Source: Croceicoccus sp. (GTDB taxonomy: Bacteria > Pseudomonadota > Alphaproteobacteria > Sphingomonadales > Sphingomonadaceae). From it: 7,458 nucleotides of DNA. The notes under the pieces were generated by a model. That model was given only the letters and a program-made list of their open reading frames with translations, was not told the DNA's origin and did not search any database. The translations under genes and the position numbers were made by a program. Shown in pieces: positions 1 to 6,395 of this stretch (within the stretch, counting starts at the first letter, position 1; each line of letters begins with the position of its first letter). The stretch is from positions 1 through 7,458 of the forward strand of contig JAPYSD010000161.1 of assembly GCA_029936705.1 (NCBI GenBank), read 5' to 3'.

Positions 1-25
1 GGTAGAGGAGCCGCCTCTCCCCTTT

Positions 26-30
26 GAAGG
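26..30 (+). promoter_or_regulatory. Ribosome binding site of ilvD
   Basis: GAAGG lies 10 bases before the ATG at 41. It is slightly long in spacing but supports this start, which also matches the family's conserved N-terminus. Confidence 0.5.
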
Positions 31-40
31 ACCCAGAGTC

Positions 41-1897
41 ATGCCTGCCTATCGTTCCCGCACCACCACCCATGGCCGCAACATGGCGGGCGCGCGTGGC
101 CTTTGGCGCGCGACCGGGATGAAGGACGAGGATTTCGGCAAGCCGATCATCGCGATCAGCAACAGCTTTACCCAGTTCGTGCCCGGCCACGTTCACCTGA
201 AGGACCTGGGCCAGCTGGTCGCGCGCGAGATCGAGGCCGCGGGCGGCGTCGCCAAGGAATTCAACACCATCGCGGTCGATGACGGCATCGCGATGGGCCA
301 CGACGGCATGCTCTATTCGCTGCCCAGCCGCGACATCATCGCCGACAGCGTCGAATACATGGTCAATGCGCATTGCGCCGACGCCATCGTGTGCATCTCG
401 AACTGCGACAAGATCACGCCCGGCATGCTGATGGCCGCGCTGCGCCTGAACGTGCCGGTCGTCTTCGTGTCGGGCGGCCCGATGGAGGCTGGCAAGGTCG
501 TGCTGAAGGGCAAGGAGCACGCGCTGGACCTGGTCGACGCGATGGTCGCCGCCGCGGACGAGAACTATACCGACGAGGAAGTGACCGCGATCGAGCGCAG
601 CGCCTGTCCGACCTGCGGGTCGTGCAGCGGCATGTTCACCGCCAATTCGATGAACTGCCTGACCGAGGCGCTGGGCCTCTCGCTGCCCGGCAACGGGTCG
701 ATGCTGGCCACCCACGCCGACCGCGAGGCGCTGTTCCGCGAGGCGGGGCGCCTGATCGTCGACCTTTGCAAGCGCTACTACGAACAGGACGACGAGAGCG
801 CATTGCCGCGCAATATCGCGACTCACGCCGCGTTCGAGAACGCGATGAGCCTGGACATCGCGATGGGCGGATCGACCAACACGGTGCTGCACCTGCTGGC
901 CGCCGCGCACGAGGCGAAGGTCGATTTCACCATGGAGGACATCGACCGCCTGTCGCGCCACGTGCCCTGCCTGTCCAAGGTCGCCCCCGCCAAGAGCGAC
1001 GTGCACATGGAAGACGTCCACCGCGCGGGCGGCATCATGGCGATCCTGGGCGAGCTTGACCGTGCGGGGCTGATCAAGGGCGATTGCCCCACCGTGCACA
1101 GCCGTTCGATGAGCGAGGCGATCGCACGCTGGGACATCACCCGCACCAATTCGGACAGCGTGCGCAATTTCTATGCCGCCGCGCCGGGCGGCGTGCCGAC
1201 GCAGACCGCGTTCAGCCAGAACCGCCGCTGGGAAGCGCTCGACACCGACCGCGAGGGCGGCGTGATCCGCAATGCCGAGAACGCCTTTTCGCAGGACGGC
1301 GGGCTTGCGGTGCTGTTCGGCAATATCGCGCGCGACGGCTGCATCGTGAAGACCGCGGGCGTGGACGAGAAGATCCTGAAGTTCACCGGCCCCGCGCGCG
1401 TCTACGAAAGCCAGGAAGCCGCCGTCGTCGGCATCCTGGGTGATGAGGTAAAGGCGGGCGAGGTCGTCGTGATCCGCTATGAAGGACCGCGCGGCGGGCC
1501 AGGCATGCAGGAAATGCTCTACCCGACCAGCTATCTGAAGTCGAAGGGACTGGGCGCGGCCTGCGCGCTTGTCACCGACGGGCGCTTTTCGGGCGGCACC
1601 AGCGGGCTGTCGATCGGCCACGCCTCGCCCGAGGCGGCGGAGGGCGGCGCGATCGGGCTGGTCGAGACGGGCGACACCATCGCCATCGACATCCCGGGGC
1701 GCAGCATCGACCTGCTGATCAGCGACGCCGAGATGGCGCGCCGCCGCGCCGACATGGAGGCCAAGGGCGACGACGCGTGGATGCCCGTCCACCCGCGCCC
1801 GCGCAAGGTGTCCGAGGCTTTGCGCGCCTATGCCGCGATGACGACCAGCGCCTCGCGCGGGGCGGTGCGCGACGTCGACCAGCTCTATCGCCGCTGA
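41..1897 (+). CDS. ilvD: Dihydroxy-acid dehydratase (IlvD), complete
   Basis: This enzyme dehydrates 2,3-dihydroxy-isovalerate and 2,3-dihydroxy-3-methylvalerate to the 2-keto acids that become valine/leucine and isoleucine. It acts in the cytoplasm and needs an Fe-S cluster and Mg2+. The 618-residue protein is full length and matches remembered E. coli IlvD almost throughout. Visible key residues are D81 (AVDDG), C122-D123-K124 (SNCDKITPG: cluster ligand, metal ligand, carbamylated lysine), C195 (CGSCSGMFTANSMN), E491 (GPGMQEMLYPTS) and S517 (DGRFSGGTSG, catalytic base). At residues 48-50 it reads PGH, as in E. coli, where the other IlvD subgroup has a cysteine. The ATG at 41 gives the canonical MPxYRSxTTTHGRNMAGAR start, and GAAGG at 26-30 is a usable ribosome binding site. 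It is probably the first gene of an operon with nnr, which starts 13 bases after its stop. The promoter must lie before the window. The assignment is very secure. Confidence 0.98.
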   Translation: MPAYRSRTTTHGRNMAGARGLWRATGMKDEDFGKPIIAISNSFTQFVPGHVHLKDLGQLVAREIEAAGGVAKEFNTIAVDDGIAMGHDGMLYSLPSRDIIADSVEYMVNAHCADAIVCISNCDKITPGMLMAALRLNVPVVFVSGGPMEAGKVVLKGKEHALDLVDAMVAAADENYTDEEVTAIERSACPTCGSCSGMFTANSMNCLTEALGLSLPGNGSMLATHADREALFREAGRLIVDLCKRYYEQDDESALPRNIATHAAFENAMSLDIAMGGSTNTVLHLLAAAHEAKVDFTMEDIDRLSRHVPCLSKVAPAKSDVHMEDVHRAGGIMAILGELDRAGLIKGDCPTVHSRSMSEAIARWDITRTNSDSVRNFYAAAPGGVPTQTAFSQNRRWEALDTDREGGVIRNAENAFSQDGGLAVLFGNIARDGCIVKTAGVDEKILKFTGPARVYESQEAAVVGILGDEVKAGEVVVIRYEGPRGGPGMQEMLYPTSYLKSKGLGAACALVTDGRFSGGTSGLSIGHASPEAAEGGAIGLVETGDTIAIDIPGRSIDLLISDAEMARRRADMEAKGDDAWMPVHPRPRKVSEALRAYAAMTTSASRGAVRDVDQLYRR

Positions 1898-1910
1898 CGG
1901 GATCCACGCC

Positions 1911-3338
1911 ATGCACCACCAGCCGCACCCGATCGCACCCGATCAGGTGCTGACCGCCGCGCAGATGCAGGGGGCGGAACAGCGGCTGATGGATGCGGGC
2001 GCCGATGTCCACGTGCTGATGCAGCGCGCCGGGCGCGGGGCGGCGGAATGGGTCTGGCGCATTGCCAGCGGCGCGCCGGTCACCGTGCTGTGCGGACCCG
2101 GCAACAATGGCGGCGACGGCTATGTCATCGCCGAGGCGCTGCGCGGACGCGGCTTTCCCGTCCAGTTGGTGGCCGCGCTGCCGCCCGGCACCGACGCGGC
2201 GAAACGCGCGGCCTCGCTCTATCGCGGGTCGGTGGTGGATGCTGCCGAGGCGCGGGGAAGCGTGCTGGTCGATTGCCTGTTCGGCAGCGGGCTGAACCGC
2301 GACGTGACCGGTATGCTGCGCGACATGCTGCACGATCTGGCCGCGCGCCATGCCCGCCTGATCGCCGTCGACCTGCCCAGCGGTGTCGCCACCGACAGCG
2401 GCGCGCTGATGATCGACGATCTGCCGGATTACGACCTGTGCATCGCGCTGGGCGCGTGGAAGCCCGCGCATTTCCTGATGCCCGCGATGGCGCATTGGCG
2501 CGAGGCCCGGCTGGTCGACATCGGCTGTGATACCGAGCCGGGCGGCGCGCGGCTGATCGGCAAGCCCATTGTCAAGCCGCCCGCGGCGGACGCGCACAAG
2601 TACCGGCGCGGGCTGGTCGCGATGGTCGCCGGCCCGATGGCGGGCGCGGCGCTGCTGGCATCGCGTTCGGCGGCGCTGGGCGGGGCCGGTTACGTCAAGC
2701 TGCTGGCGCAGGAGCCCCTGTCGGGCGCGCCTGCCGACCTTGTCGTGCTGCGTTCCCCCGGCGCGATGCCGCTGCCAGAGGCCTTGTCTGACGACCGCAT
2801 CGCCGCGGTGCTGTGCGGCCCCGGGCTTGGCCGCGATCACCAGGCGCGCGAACGGATGGAGGTGGCGCTGGGCTGCGGGCATCCGCTGGTGCTCGATGCC
2901 GATGCGCTGGTGCTGCTGGAGATGGCCGACCGCGCGGATCGCACTGCGCCGCTGGTGCTTACCCCACATGAAGGGGAACTGGCCGCGCTGGAGAAATCGT
3001 TCGGCCTGCCGGGCAAGGGCAGCAAGTGCAGCCGCGCGCTGTCCTTGGCGCAGGCGGCAGGCGCGGTGGTGATCGCCAAGGGCGCCGATACGCTGGTCGC
3101 CGCGCCCGATGGCCGGATCGCCTATGCGCCGCCATCGACCAGCTGGCTTTCGGTCGCGGGAACGGGCGACGTGCTGGCAGGGCTGGTCGCCTCGCGCCTG
3201 GCGGTGACGGGCGATGCATTCCGCGCCGCGGCCGAGGGCGTGTGGCTGCATTCCGATGCCGCGCGCCGCACGGGCGCCGATTTCACTGCCGCGATGCTGG
3301 CGGAATCGGTGCGCGATGCTATGTGCGCCGCCCTATGA
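1911..3338 (+). CDS. nnr: Bifunctional NAD(P)H-hydrate epimerase / ADP-dependent NAD(P)H-hydrate dehydratase
   Basis: This is a metabolite-repair enzyme. The N-terminal YjeF_N/NnrE half (about residues 13-215) interconverts the R and S forms of hydrated NAD(P)H. The C-terminal ribokinase-like NnrD half (about 225-475) dehydrates S-NAD(P)HX back to NAD(P)H using ADP. Epimerase marks are GPGNNGGDG (62-70), DCLFGSG (121-127) and VDLPSG (153-158). Dehydratase marks are HKYRRG (229-234), GPGLG (303-307), LDADAL (328-333), TPHEGE (351-356), KGADT (390-394) and GTGDVLAG (417-424), with D420 the expected catalytic aspartate. The 475-residue length fits a two-domain fusion. The start is uncertain: ATG 1911 has only a weak GGGA at 1899-1902, and GTG at 1947 (residue 13) would begin right at the conserved domain. 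Translation is probably coupled to ilvD, 13 bases upstream. The last bases overlap the next gene as ATGA. Confidence 0.95.
   Translation: MHHQPHPIAPDQVLTAAQMQGAEQRLMDAGADVHVLMQRAGRGAAEWVWRIASGAPVTVLCGPGNNGGDGYVIAEALRGRGFPVQLVAALPPGTDAAKRAASLYRGSVVDAAEARGSVLVDCLFGSGLNRDVTGMLRDMLHDLAARHARLIAVDLPSGVATDSGALMIDDLPDYDLCIALGAWKPAHFLMPAMAHWREARLVDIGCDTEPGGARLIGKPIVKPPAADAHKYRRGLVAMVAGPMAGAALLASRSAALGGAGYVKLLAQEPLSGAPADLVVLRSPGAMPLPEALSDDRIAAVLCGPGLGRDHQARERMEVALGCGHPLVLDADALVLLEMADRADRTAPLVLTPHEGELAALEKSFGLPGKGSKCSRALSLAQAAGAVVIAKGADTLVAAPDGRIAYAPPSTSWLSVAGTGDVLAGLVASRLAVTGDAFRAAAEGVWLHSDAARRTGADFTAAMLAESVRDAMCAAL
1924..1944 (+). repeat. 10-bp tandem direct repeat (2.1 copies) inside the nnr 5' end
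   Basis: The unit CGCACCCGAT occurs at 1924-1933 and again at 1934-1943, followed by the first base of a third copy. It lies in codons 5-12 of nnr, in the poorly constrained stretch before the conserved epimerase domain. The unit length is not a multiple of three, so gain or loss of one copy would shift the frame downstream of ATG 1911. A start at GTG 1947 would escape this. Confidence 0.85.
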
Positions 3339-4546
3339 GTTCAGATTCCACGAGCACCGTCATCCGCATCGCCGCCAAGGGCGATGGCCAGACGCAGGAC
3401 GGGCGCTTCGTCGCGCTCACCGCCCCCGGCGACCAGGTTGCGCCCGACGGCACCATCACGCCCGGCCCGCATCACGCGGCGGCGCCCTGCCGCCATTTCC
3501 CGCAATGCGGCGGCTGCCAGCTGCAGCAGCTGGACGAGGAAAGCTGGCAGGATTTCGTCACGGGCCGCGTCGCCAATGCCGCCGAGGGGCAGGGCCTGAC
3601 GCCGGAGGTGCTGGAACCCGCCGAACTGTCCCCGCCGCACAGCCGCCGCCGCGCCACATTGCATGCCGAGGCACGCGGCAAGTCCGTCCGCATCGGTTTC
3701 CGCGAGGAACGCTCGCACAATATCGTCGACATGCAGCAATGCGCGGTGCTGGTGCCCGAACTCTTCGCGCTGGTCGCGCCGCTGCGCCGCCTGATCGCGG
3801 GCTTCGGGCGCAAGCGGCTGGCCGCCGACATCCAGCTGACGCTCTGCGACCAAGGGGCGGATTGCAACATCAGCGGCTATACGCCCGAGGGGCTGGCCGA
3901 GACCGAGGCGCTGATCGACTTCGCGCAGCAGAACGGCCTGGCGCGGCTGACGCTGAACGACGGTTACGGCCCCGAAACGCATTGGGAGCCGGAGCCCGCG
4001 ACCGTTACCCTGTCGGGCGTGCCGGTCGCGCTGCCGCCCGGCAGCTTCCTGCAACCCACGCGCGAGGGCGAGGCCGCGCTGGTCGCTGCCGCGACCGAGT
4101 GGCTGGCGGGCGCGAAGCATGCCGCCGACCTGTTCTCGGGCCTCGGCACCTTCGCCTTCGCCTTGTCAGCAGGCGGTGCCAAGGTCCTGACCGCAGAGGC
4201 CGCGCGTGACGCGTTCCTGTCGTGCAAGGCGGCGGCGGGCATCTCGCAGCGGCAGGTATTCGCGATGCACCGCGACCTGTTCCGCAACCCGCTGCAGACG
4301 GACGAACTTGCCCGCTTCGACGCGGTGCTGCTCGACCCGCCGCGTGCCGGGGCGAGGGAGCAGGTCGCGCGGCTGGCCGAAAGCGCGGTGCCGCGCGTCT
4401 GCTATGTCAGCTGCAATCCATCGAGCTGGGCCAAGGATGCCGCCGTGCTGGTGGCGGGCGGCTACCGGCTGGCGAAACTGCGCCCCGTCGGCCAGTTCCG
4501 GTGGTCGACGCATGTGGAGCTCGCCAGCCTGTTCGTCAGGAACTAG
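3335..4546 (+). CDS. Class I SAM-dependent RNA m5U methyltransferase, TrmA/RlmD (RumA) family
   Basis: The product is predicted to transfer a methyl group from SAM to C5 of a uridine in RNA, most likely 23S rRNA as RlmD does in E. coli. The target site cannot be read from sequence. The 403 residues begin with a shortened TRAM-like segment (about 8-36). Next come [4Fe-4S] ligands C52, C58 and C61 (CRHFPQCGGC), with C136 (MQQCAVL) as the likely fourth. The SAM-binding loop is DLFSGLGTF (265-273) and the substrate motif is DPPRAG (334-339). The catalytic nucleophile is C360 in SCNP, and the general base is E395 in STHVELASLF. All key residues are present. The ATG at 3335 overlaps the nnr stop (ATGA), which implies coupled translation; there is no strong ribosome binding site. 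GTG 3323 is an in-frame alternative adding four residues. The stop is interleaved with that of the convergent MAPEG gene. The family is secure, but the choice between RlmD, RlmC and TrmA is not. Confidence 0.93.
   Translation: MSSDSTSTVIRIAAKGDGQTQDGRFVALTAPGDQVAPDGTITPGPHHAAAPCRHFPQCGGCQLQQLDEESWQDFVTGRVANAAEGQGLTPEVLEPAELSPPHSRRRATLHAEARGKSVRIGFREERSHNIVDMQQCAVLVPELFALVAPLRRLIAGFGRKRLAADIQLTLCDQGADCNISGYTPEGLAETEALIDFAQQNGLARLTLNDGYGPETHWEPEPATVTLSGVPVALPPGSFLQPTREGEAALVAAATEWLAGAKHAADLFSGLGTFAFALSAGGAKVLTAEAARDAFLSCKAAAGISQRQVFAMHRDLFRNPLQTDELARFDAVLLDPPRAGAREQVARLAESAVPRVCYVSCNPSSWAKDAAVLVAGGYRLAKLRPVGQFRWSTHVELASLFVRN
4543..4546. other. Interleaved convergent stop codons in a CTAG palindrome
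   Basis: The + strand gene ends with TAG at 4544-4546 and the - strand gene ends with TAG read from 4545 to 4543. Both stops sit within the self-complementary CTAG, so the two coding regions overlap at their tails with no intergenic terminator. Confidence 0.95.
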
Positions 4547-4974
4547 CCCAGCACCGACAGCAGGGCCCGCACGGACAGCAGCGCCAGCGCCAGGCCCGAC
4601 ACCACGAACAGCGCGGCGCGTACCGACACCACGTTGAACTTCGCCTGCCAGATCGAATGGGCGACGCGGATCACGACATAGAACCACGCCAGCCCGGCAT
4701 CGTACCCCGTCGCCCCGCCCAGCGAGAGGATGACGCAGGCGGCATAGAACACCGTCGGCTGTTCCATCAGGTGGTTGTAGTTCTGCGCCACCCAGTCCTT
4801 CGCCTCGGGCGCGACGCGGGCGATGTCGCCGCCGATGGCGCCCGGCGGCATCTTGGCGATGTCGATCCCGTGGCGGCGGAACAGTCCCATGCGGTGGACC
4901 AGCATCCAGAAGAACATCACCATCGTCCACACCACCAGCGCGGCGGCGGGTATCAGCACGGATTTGTCAGCCAT
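4543..4974 (-). CDS. MAPEG-family integral membrane protein
   Basis: This 143-residue protein belongs to the MAPEG superfamily (membrane-associated proteins in eicosanoid and glutathione metabolism). Bacterial members are inner-membrane proteins, some with glutathione transferase or peroxidase activity; others have no known role. Four hydrophobic segments are visible at about residues 5-27, 73-90, 92-108 and 115-140. Between the first and second is a polar loop ending in NHLMEQPTVFY (67-77), the family's N-x3-E-x-P-x2-F signature. R103 and H106 in the third helix and N114 just after it are polar residues of the kind that line the glutathione site. ATG at 4974 is preceded by AGGGGGA on the minus strand, a good ribosome binding site. 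The gene stands alone on its strand and converges on the RNA methyltransferase with interleaved stops. The family call is firm, but substrate and function are unknown. Confidence 0.88.
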   Translation of the reverse strand: MADKSVLIPAAALVVWTMVMFFWMLVHRMGLFRRHGIDIAKMPPGAIGGDIARVAPEAKDWVAQNYNHLMEQPTVFYAACVILSLGGATGYDAGLAWFYVVIRVAHSIWQAKFNVVSVRAALFVVSGLALALLSVRALLSVLG

Positions 4975-5003
4975 CGGATCCCCCTGTTTTCCCCGTTGCC
5001 GGG

Positions 5004-5032
5004 ACAGTGCCGCCGTGTGCCTGCCCTGTCAA
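5004..5032 (-). promoter_or_regulatory. Candidate promoter of the MAPEG gene
   Basis: Read on the minus strand, 5032 to 5027 is a perfect TTGACA -35 hexamer. After a 17-base spacer comes CACTGT (5009-5004), a poor -10. It would start transcription roughly 20 bases before the gene's ATG. An AAAGCTTT palindrome (5032-5039) abuts the -35. The -35 is convincing; the -10 is not. Confidence 0.4.
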
Positions 5033-5070
5033 AAGCTTTGATTTCGCCCCCTTCGCCGCGCTGCTGTCGC

Positions 5071-5098
5071 TTGCGTGTCACCGATGCGGGTCTATATC
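5071..5098 (+). promoter_or_regulatory. Candidate promoter of the carboxynorspermidine dehydrogenase gene
   Basis: TTGCGT (5071-5076) and TATATC (5093-5098) are separated by 16 bases and resemble a weak sigma-70-type promoter. The predicted transcript would begin near 5105 and carry a leader of about 55 bases containing the hairpin at 5119-5138. The -10-like TATAT is one of the few A/T-rich spots in the region. Confidence 0.35.
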
Positions 5099-5118
5099 GG
5101 CGCCTTCATGGATTGATG

Positions 5119-5138
5119 GCCCCGCCGCGATGCGGGGC
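5119..5138 (+). promoter_or_regulatory. GC-rich leader hairpin just before the ribosome binding site
   Basis: GCCCCGC (5119-5125) pairs perfectly with GCGGGGC (5132-5138) around a 6-base loop. A short T-run follows at 5142-5145, then the ribosome binding site AAGGAG at 5146-5151. It could act as a weak terminator/attenuator, a stabilising 5' structure or a brake on translation. The T-run is short and begins four bases after the stem, so a full terminator is unlikely. Confidence 0.45.
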
Positions 5139-5145
5139 GCGTTTT

Positions 5146-5151
5146 AAGGAG
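5146..5151 (+). promoter_or_regulatory. Ribosome binding site that fixes a GTG start
   Basis: AAGGAG lies 7 bases before GTG at 5159. It is a near-ideal site and supports the GTG start, which places the first beta strand of the Rossmann fold directly at the N-terminus as expected. Confidence 0.8.
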
Positions 5152-5158
5152 ATGCGTT

Positions 5159-6370
5159 GTGGGCAAGGTTCTGGTGATCGGCGCGGGCGGGGTCGGCTCG
5201 GTCGCGGTGCACAAGATGGCCATGAACAGTGGCATCTTCTCCGAAATCGTGCTGGCCAGCCGCACCGTTTCCAAGTGCGACGCCATCGCCGCCAGCGTGA
5301 AGCAGCGCACCGGCGTCACCGTGCCGACGCACACCATCGACGCCGACGATGTCGCCGCGACGACGGCGCTGATCGAACAGGTGGGACCCGACCTCGTCGT
5401 CAACCTGGCGCTGCCCTACCAGGACCTGTCGATCATGGACGCGTGCCTCAATGCGGGCGTGCATTACATGGACACCGCGAATTACGAGCCCAAGGACGTC
5501 GCGAAGTTCGAATACAAGTGGCAGTGGGCCTATCAGGACAGGTTCAAGGACGCGGGGCTGATGGCGCTGCTGGGCAGCGGCTTCGACCCCGGCGTGACCA
5601 GCGTGTTCGCGATGTGGCTCAAGAAGCACAAATTGAAGACCATCCGCCTGCTCGACATTCTCGACTGCAACGGCGGCGATCACGGGCAGGCCTTCGCCAC
5701 CAATTTCAATCCCGAGATCAATATCCGCGAAGTCACCGCGCCCGCGCGGCATTGGGAGAACGGCGCGTTTGTCGAGACTCCCGCGATGGGCGTGAAGCAA
5801 ACCTTCGACTTCGCGGAGGTCGGCGAGAAGACGATGTACATGATGTACCACGAGGAGCTGGAAAGCCTCTCGCGCTTCGTGCCCGAGATGGAGCGGGCGC
5901 GCTTCTGGATGACCTTTGGCGAGGAGTACATCAAGCACCTCACCGTGCTGCAGAACGTGGGCATGACCCGCATCGACCCCGTGATGTACGAGGGGCGCGA
6001 GATCATTCCGCTGCAGTTCCTGAAAGCCGTACTGCCCGAACCCTCCAGCTTGGGCGAGACGACCAAGGGCAAGACCAATATCGGCGACATCGCCACCGGC
6101 GAGGCGCTGGACGGGTCGGGCGAGAAGACGTTCTACATCAAGAACATCTGCGACCATGAAAAGGCGTATGAGGAAACCGGCAACCAGGCCGTGAGCTATA
6201 CCACCGGCGTTCCGGCGATGATCGGCGCGGCCATGATCCTGACCGGCAAGTGGAACGGCGAGGGCGTGTTCAACATGGAGCAGTTCGATCCCGATCCCTT
6301 CATGGACATGCTGAACGAACACGGCCTGCCGTGGAGCGTGGAGGAGCTGGACGGTCCGCTTCCCTTCTGA
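5159..6370 (+). CDS. Carboxynorspermidine/carboxyspermidine dehydrogenase (synthase), saccharopine dehydrogenase-like
   Basis: The enzyme is predicted to condense aspartate semialdehyde with a diamine (putrescine or diaminopropane) using NADPH, giving carboxyspermidine or carboxynorspermidine. The decarboxylase NspC then converts this to the polyamine. The route is aminopropyltransferase-independent and common in alphaproteobacteria and Vibrio. The 403-residue protein opens with a Rossmann motif VLVIGAGGVGS (4-14). It carries GFDPGVTSVFA (141-151), DHGQAFATNFNPE (174-186), SYTTGVPA (346-353) and FNMEQFDPDPF (371-381), which match the remembered Vibrio enzyme closely. Pipelines often label such proteins saccharopine dehydrogenase, but lysine breakdown is less likely given these motifs. 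The start is GTG 5159 behind a strong AAGGAG. It is probably the first gene of a unit with the hydrolase 25 bases downstream, and its leader contains a GC hairpin. NspC itself is not in view. The family is sure; the exact diamine is unknown. Confidence 0.9.
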   Translation: MGKVLVIGAGGVGSVAVHKMAMNSGIFSEIVLASRTVSKCDAIAASVKQRTGVTVPTHTIDADDVAATTALIEQVGPDLVVNLALPYQDLSIMDACLNAGVHYMDTANYEPKDVAKFEYKWQWAYQDRFKDAGLMALLGSGFDPGVTSVFAMWLKKHKLKTIRLLDILDCNGGDHGQAFATNFNPEINIREVTAPARHWENGAFVETPAMGVKQTFDFAEVGEKTMYMMYHEELESLSRFVPEMERARFWMTFGEEYIKHLTVLQNVGMTRIDPVMYEGREIIPLQFLKAVLPEPSSLGETTKGKTNIGDIATGEALDGSGEKTFYIKNICDHEKAYEETGNQAVSYTTGVPAMIGAAMILTGKWNGEGVFNMEQFDPDPFMDMLNEHGLPWSVEELDGPLPF

Positions 6371-6395
6371 TGGCGGCCTTTTGTTGGGAAATGGC

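Noticed and set aside
4..18. Short inverted repeat AGAGG/CCTCT before ilvD
   Set aside because: Only 5 bp with no T-run. It may be the tail of an upstream structure, but it is too weak to call a terminator or attenuator.
1719..3251. Long (510-codon) open frame on the minus strand across ilvD and nnr
   Set aside because: It is antisense to two well-conserved genes and is Arg/Ala/His/Gln-rich with no recognisable motif. This is the usual mirror frame of GC-rich coding DNA.
5003..5030. Inverted repeat GACAG...CTGTC in the divergent region
   Set aside because: Only 5 bp with an 18-base loop. It overlaps the proposed MAPEG promoter but is too weak to be called an operator.
5108..5118. Possible tiny upstream open frame (ATG GAT TGA) and an out-of-frame ATG at 5116 in the dehydrogenase leader
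   Set aside because: Neither has a ribosome binding site, a two-codon frame carries no evidence, and the second merely opens a shadow frame.
4222..6159. Long (645-codon) plus-strand open frame spanning three genes and the divergent control region
   Set aside because: It is a shadow frame of the methyltransferase, MAPEG and dehydrogenase genes, with Arg-rich composition and no domain.
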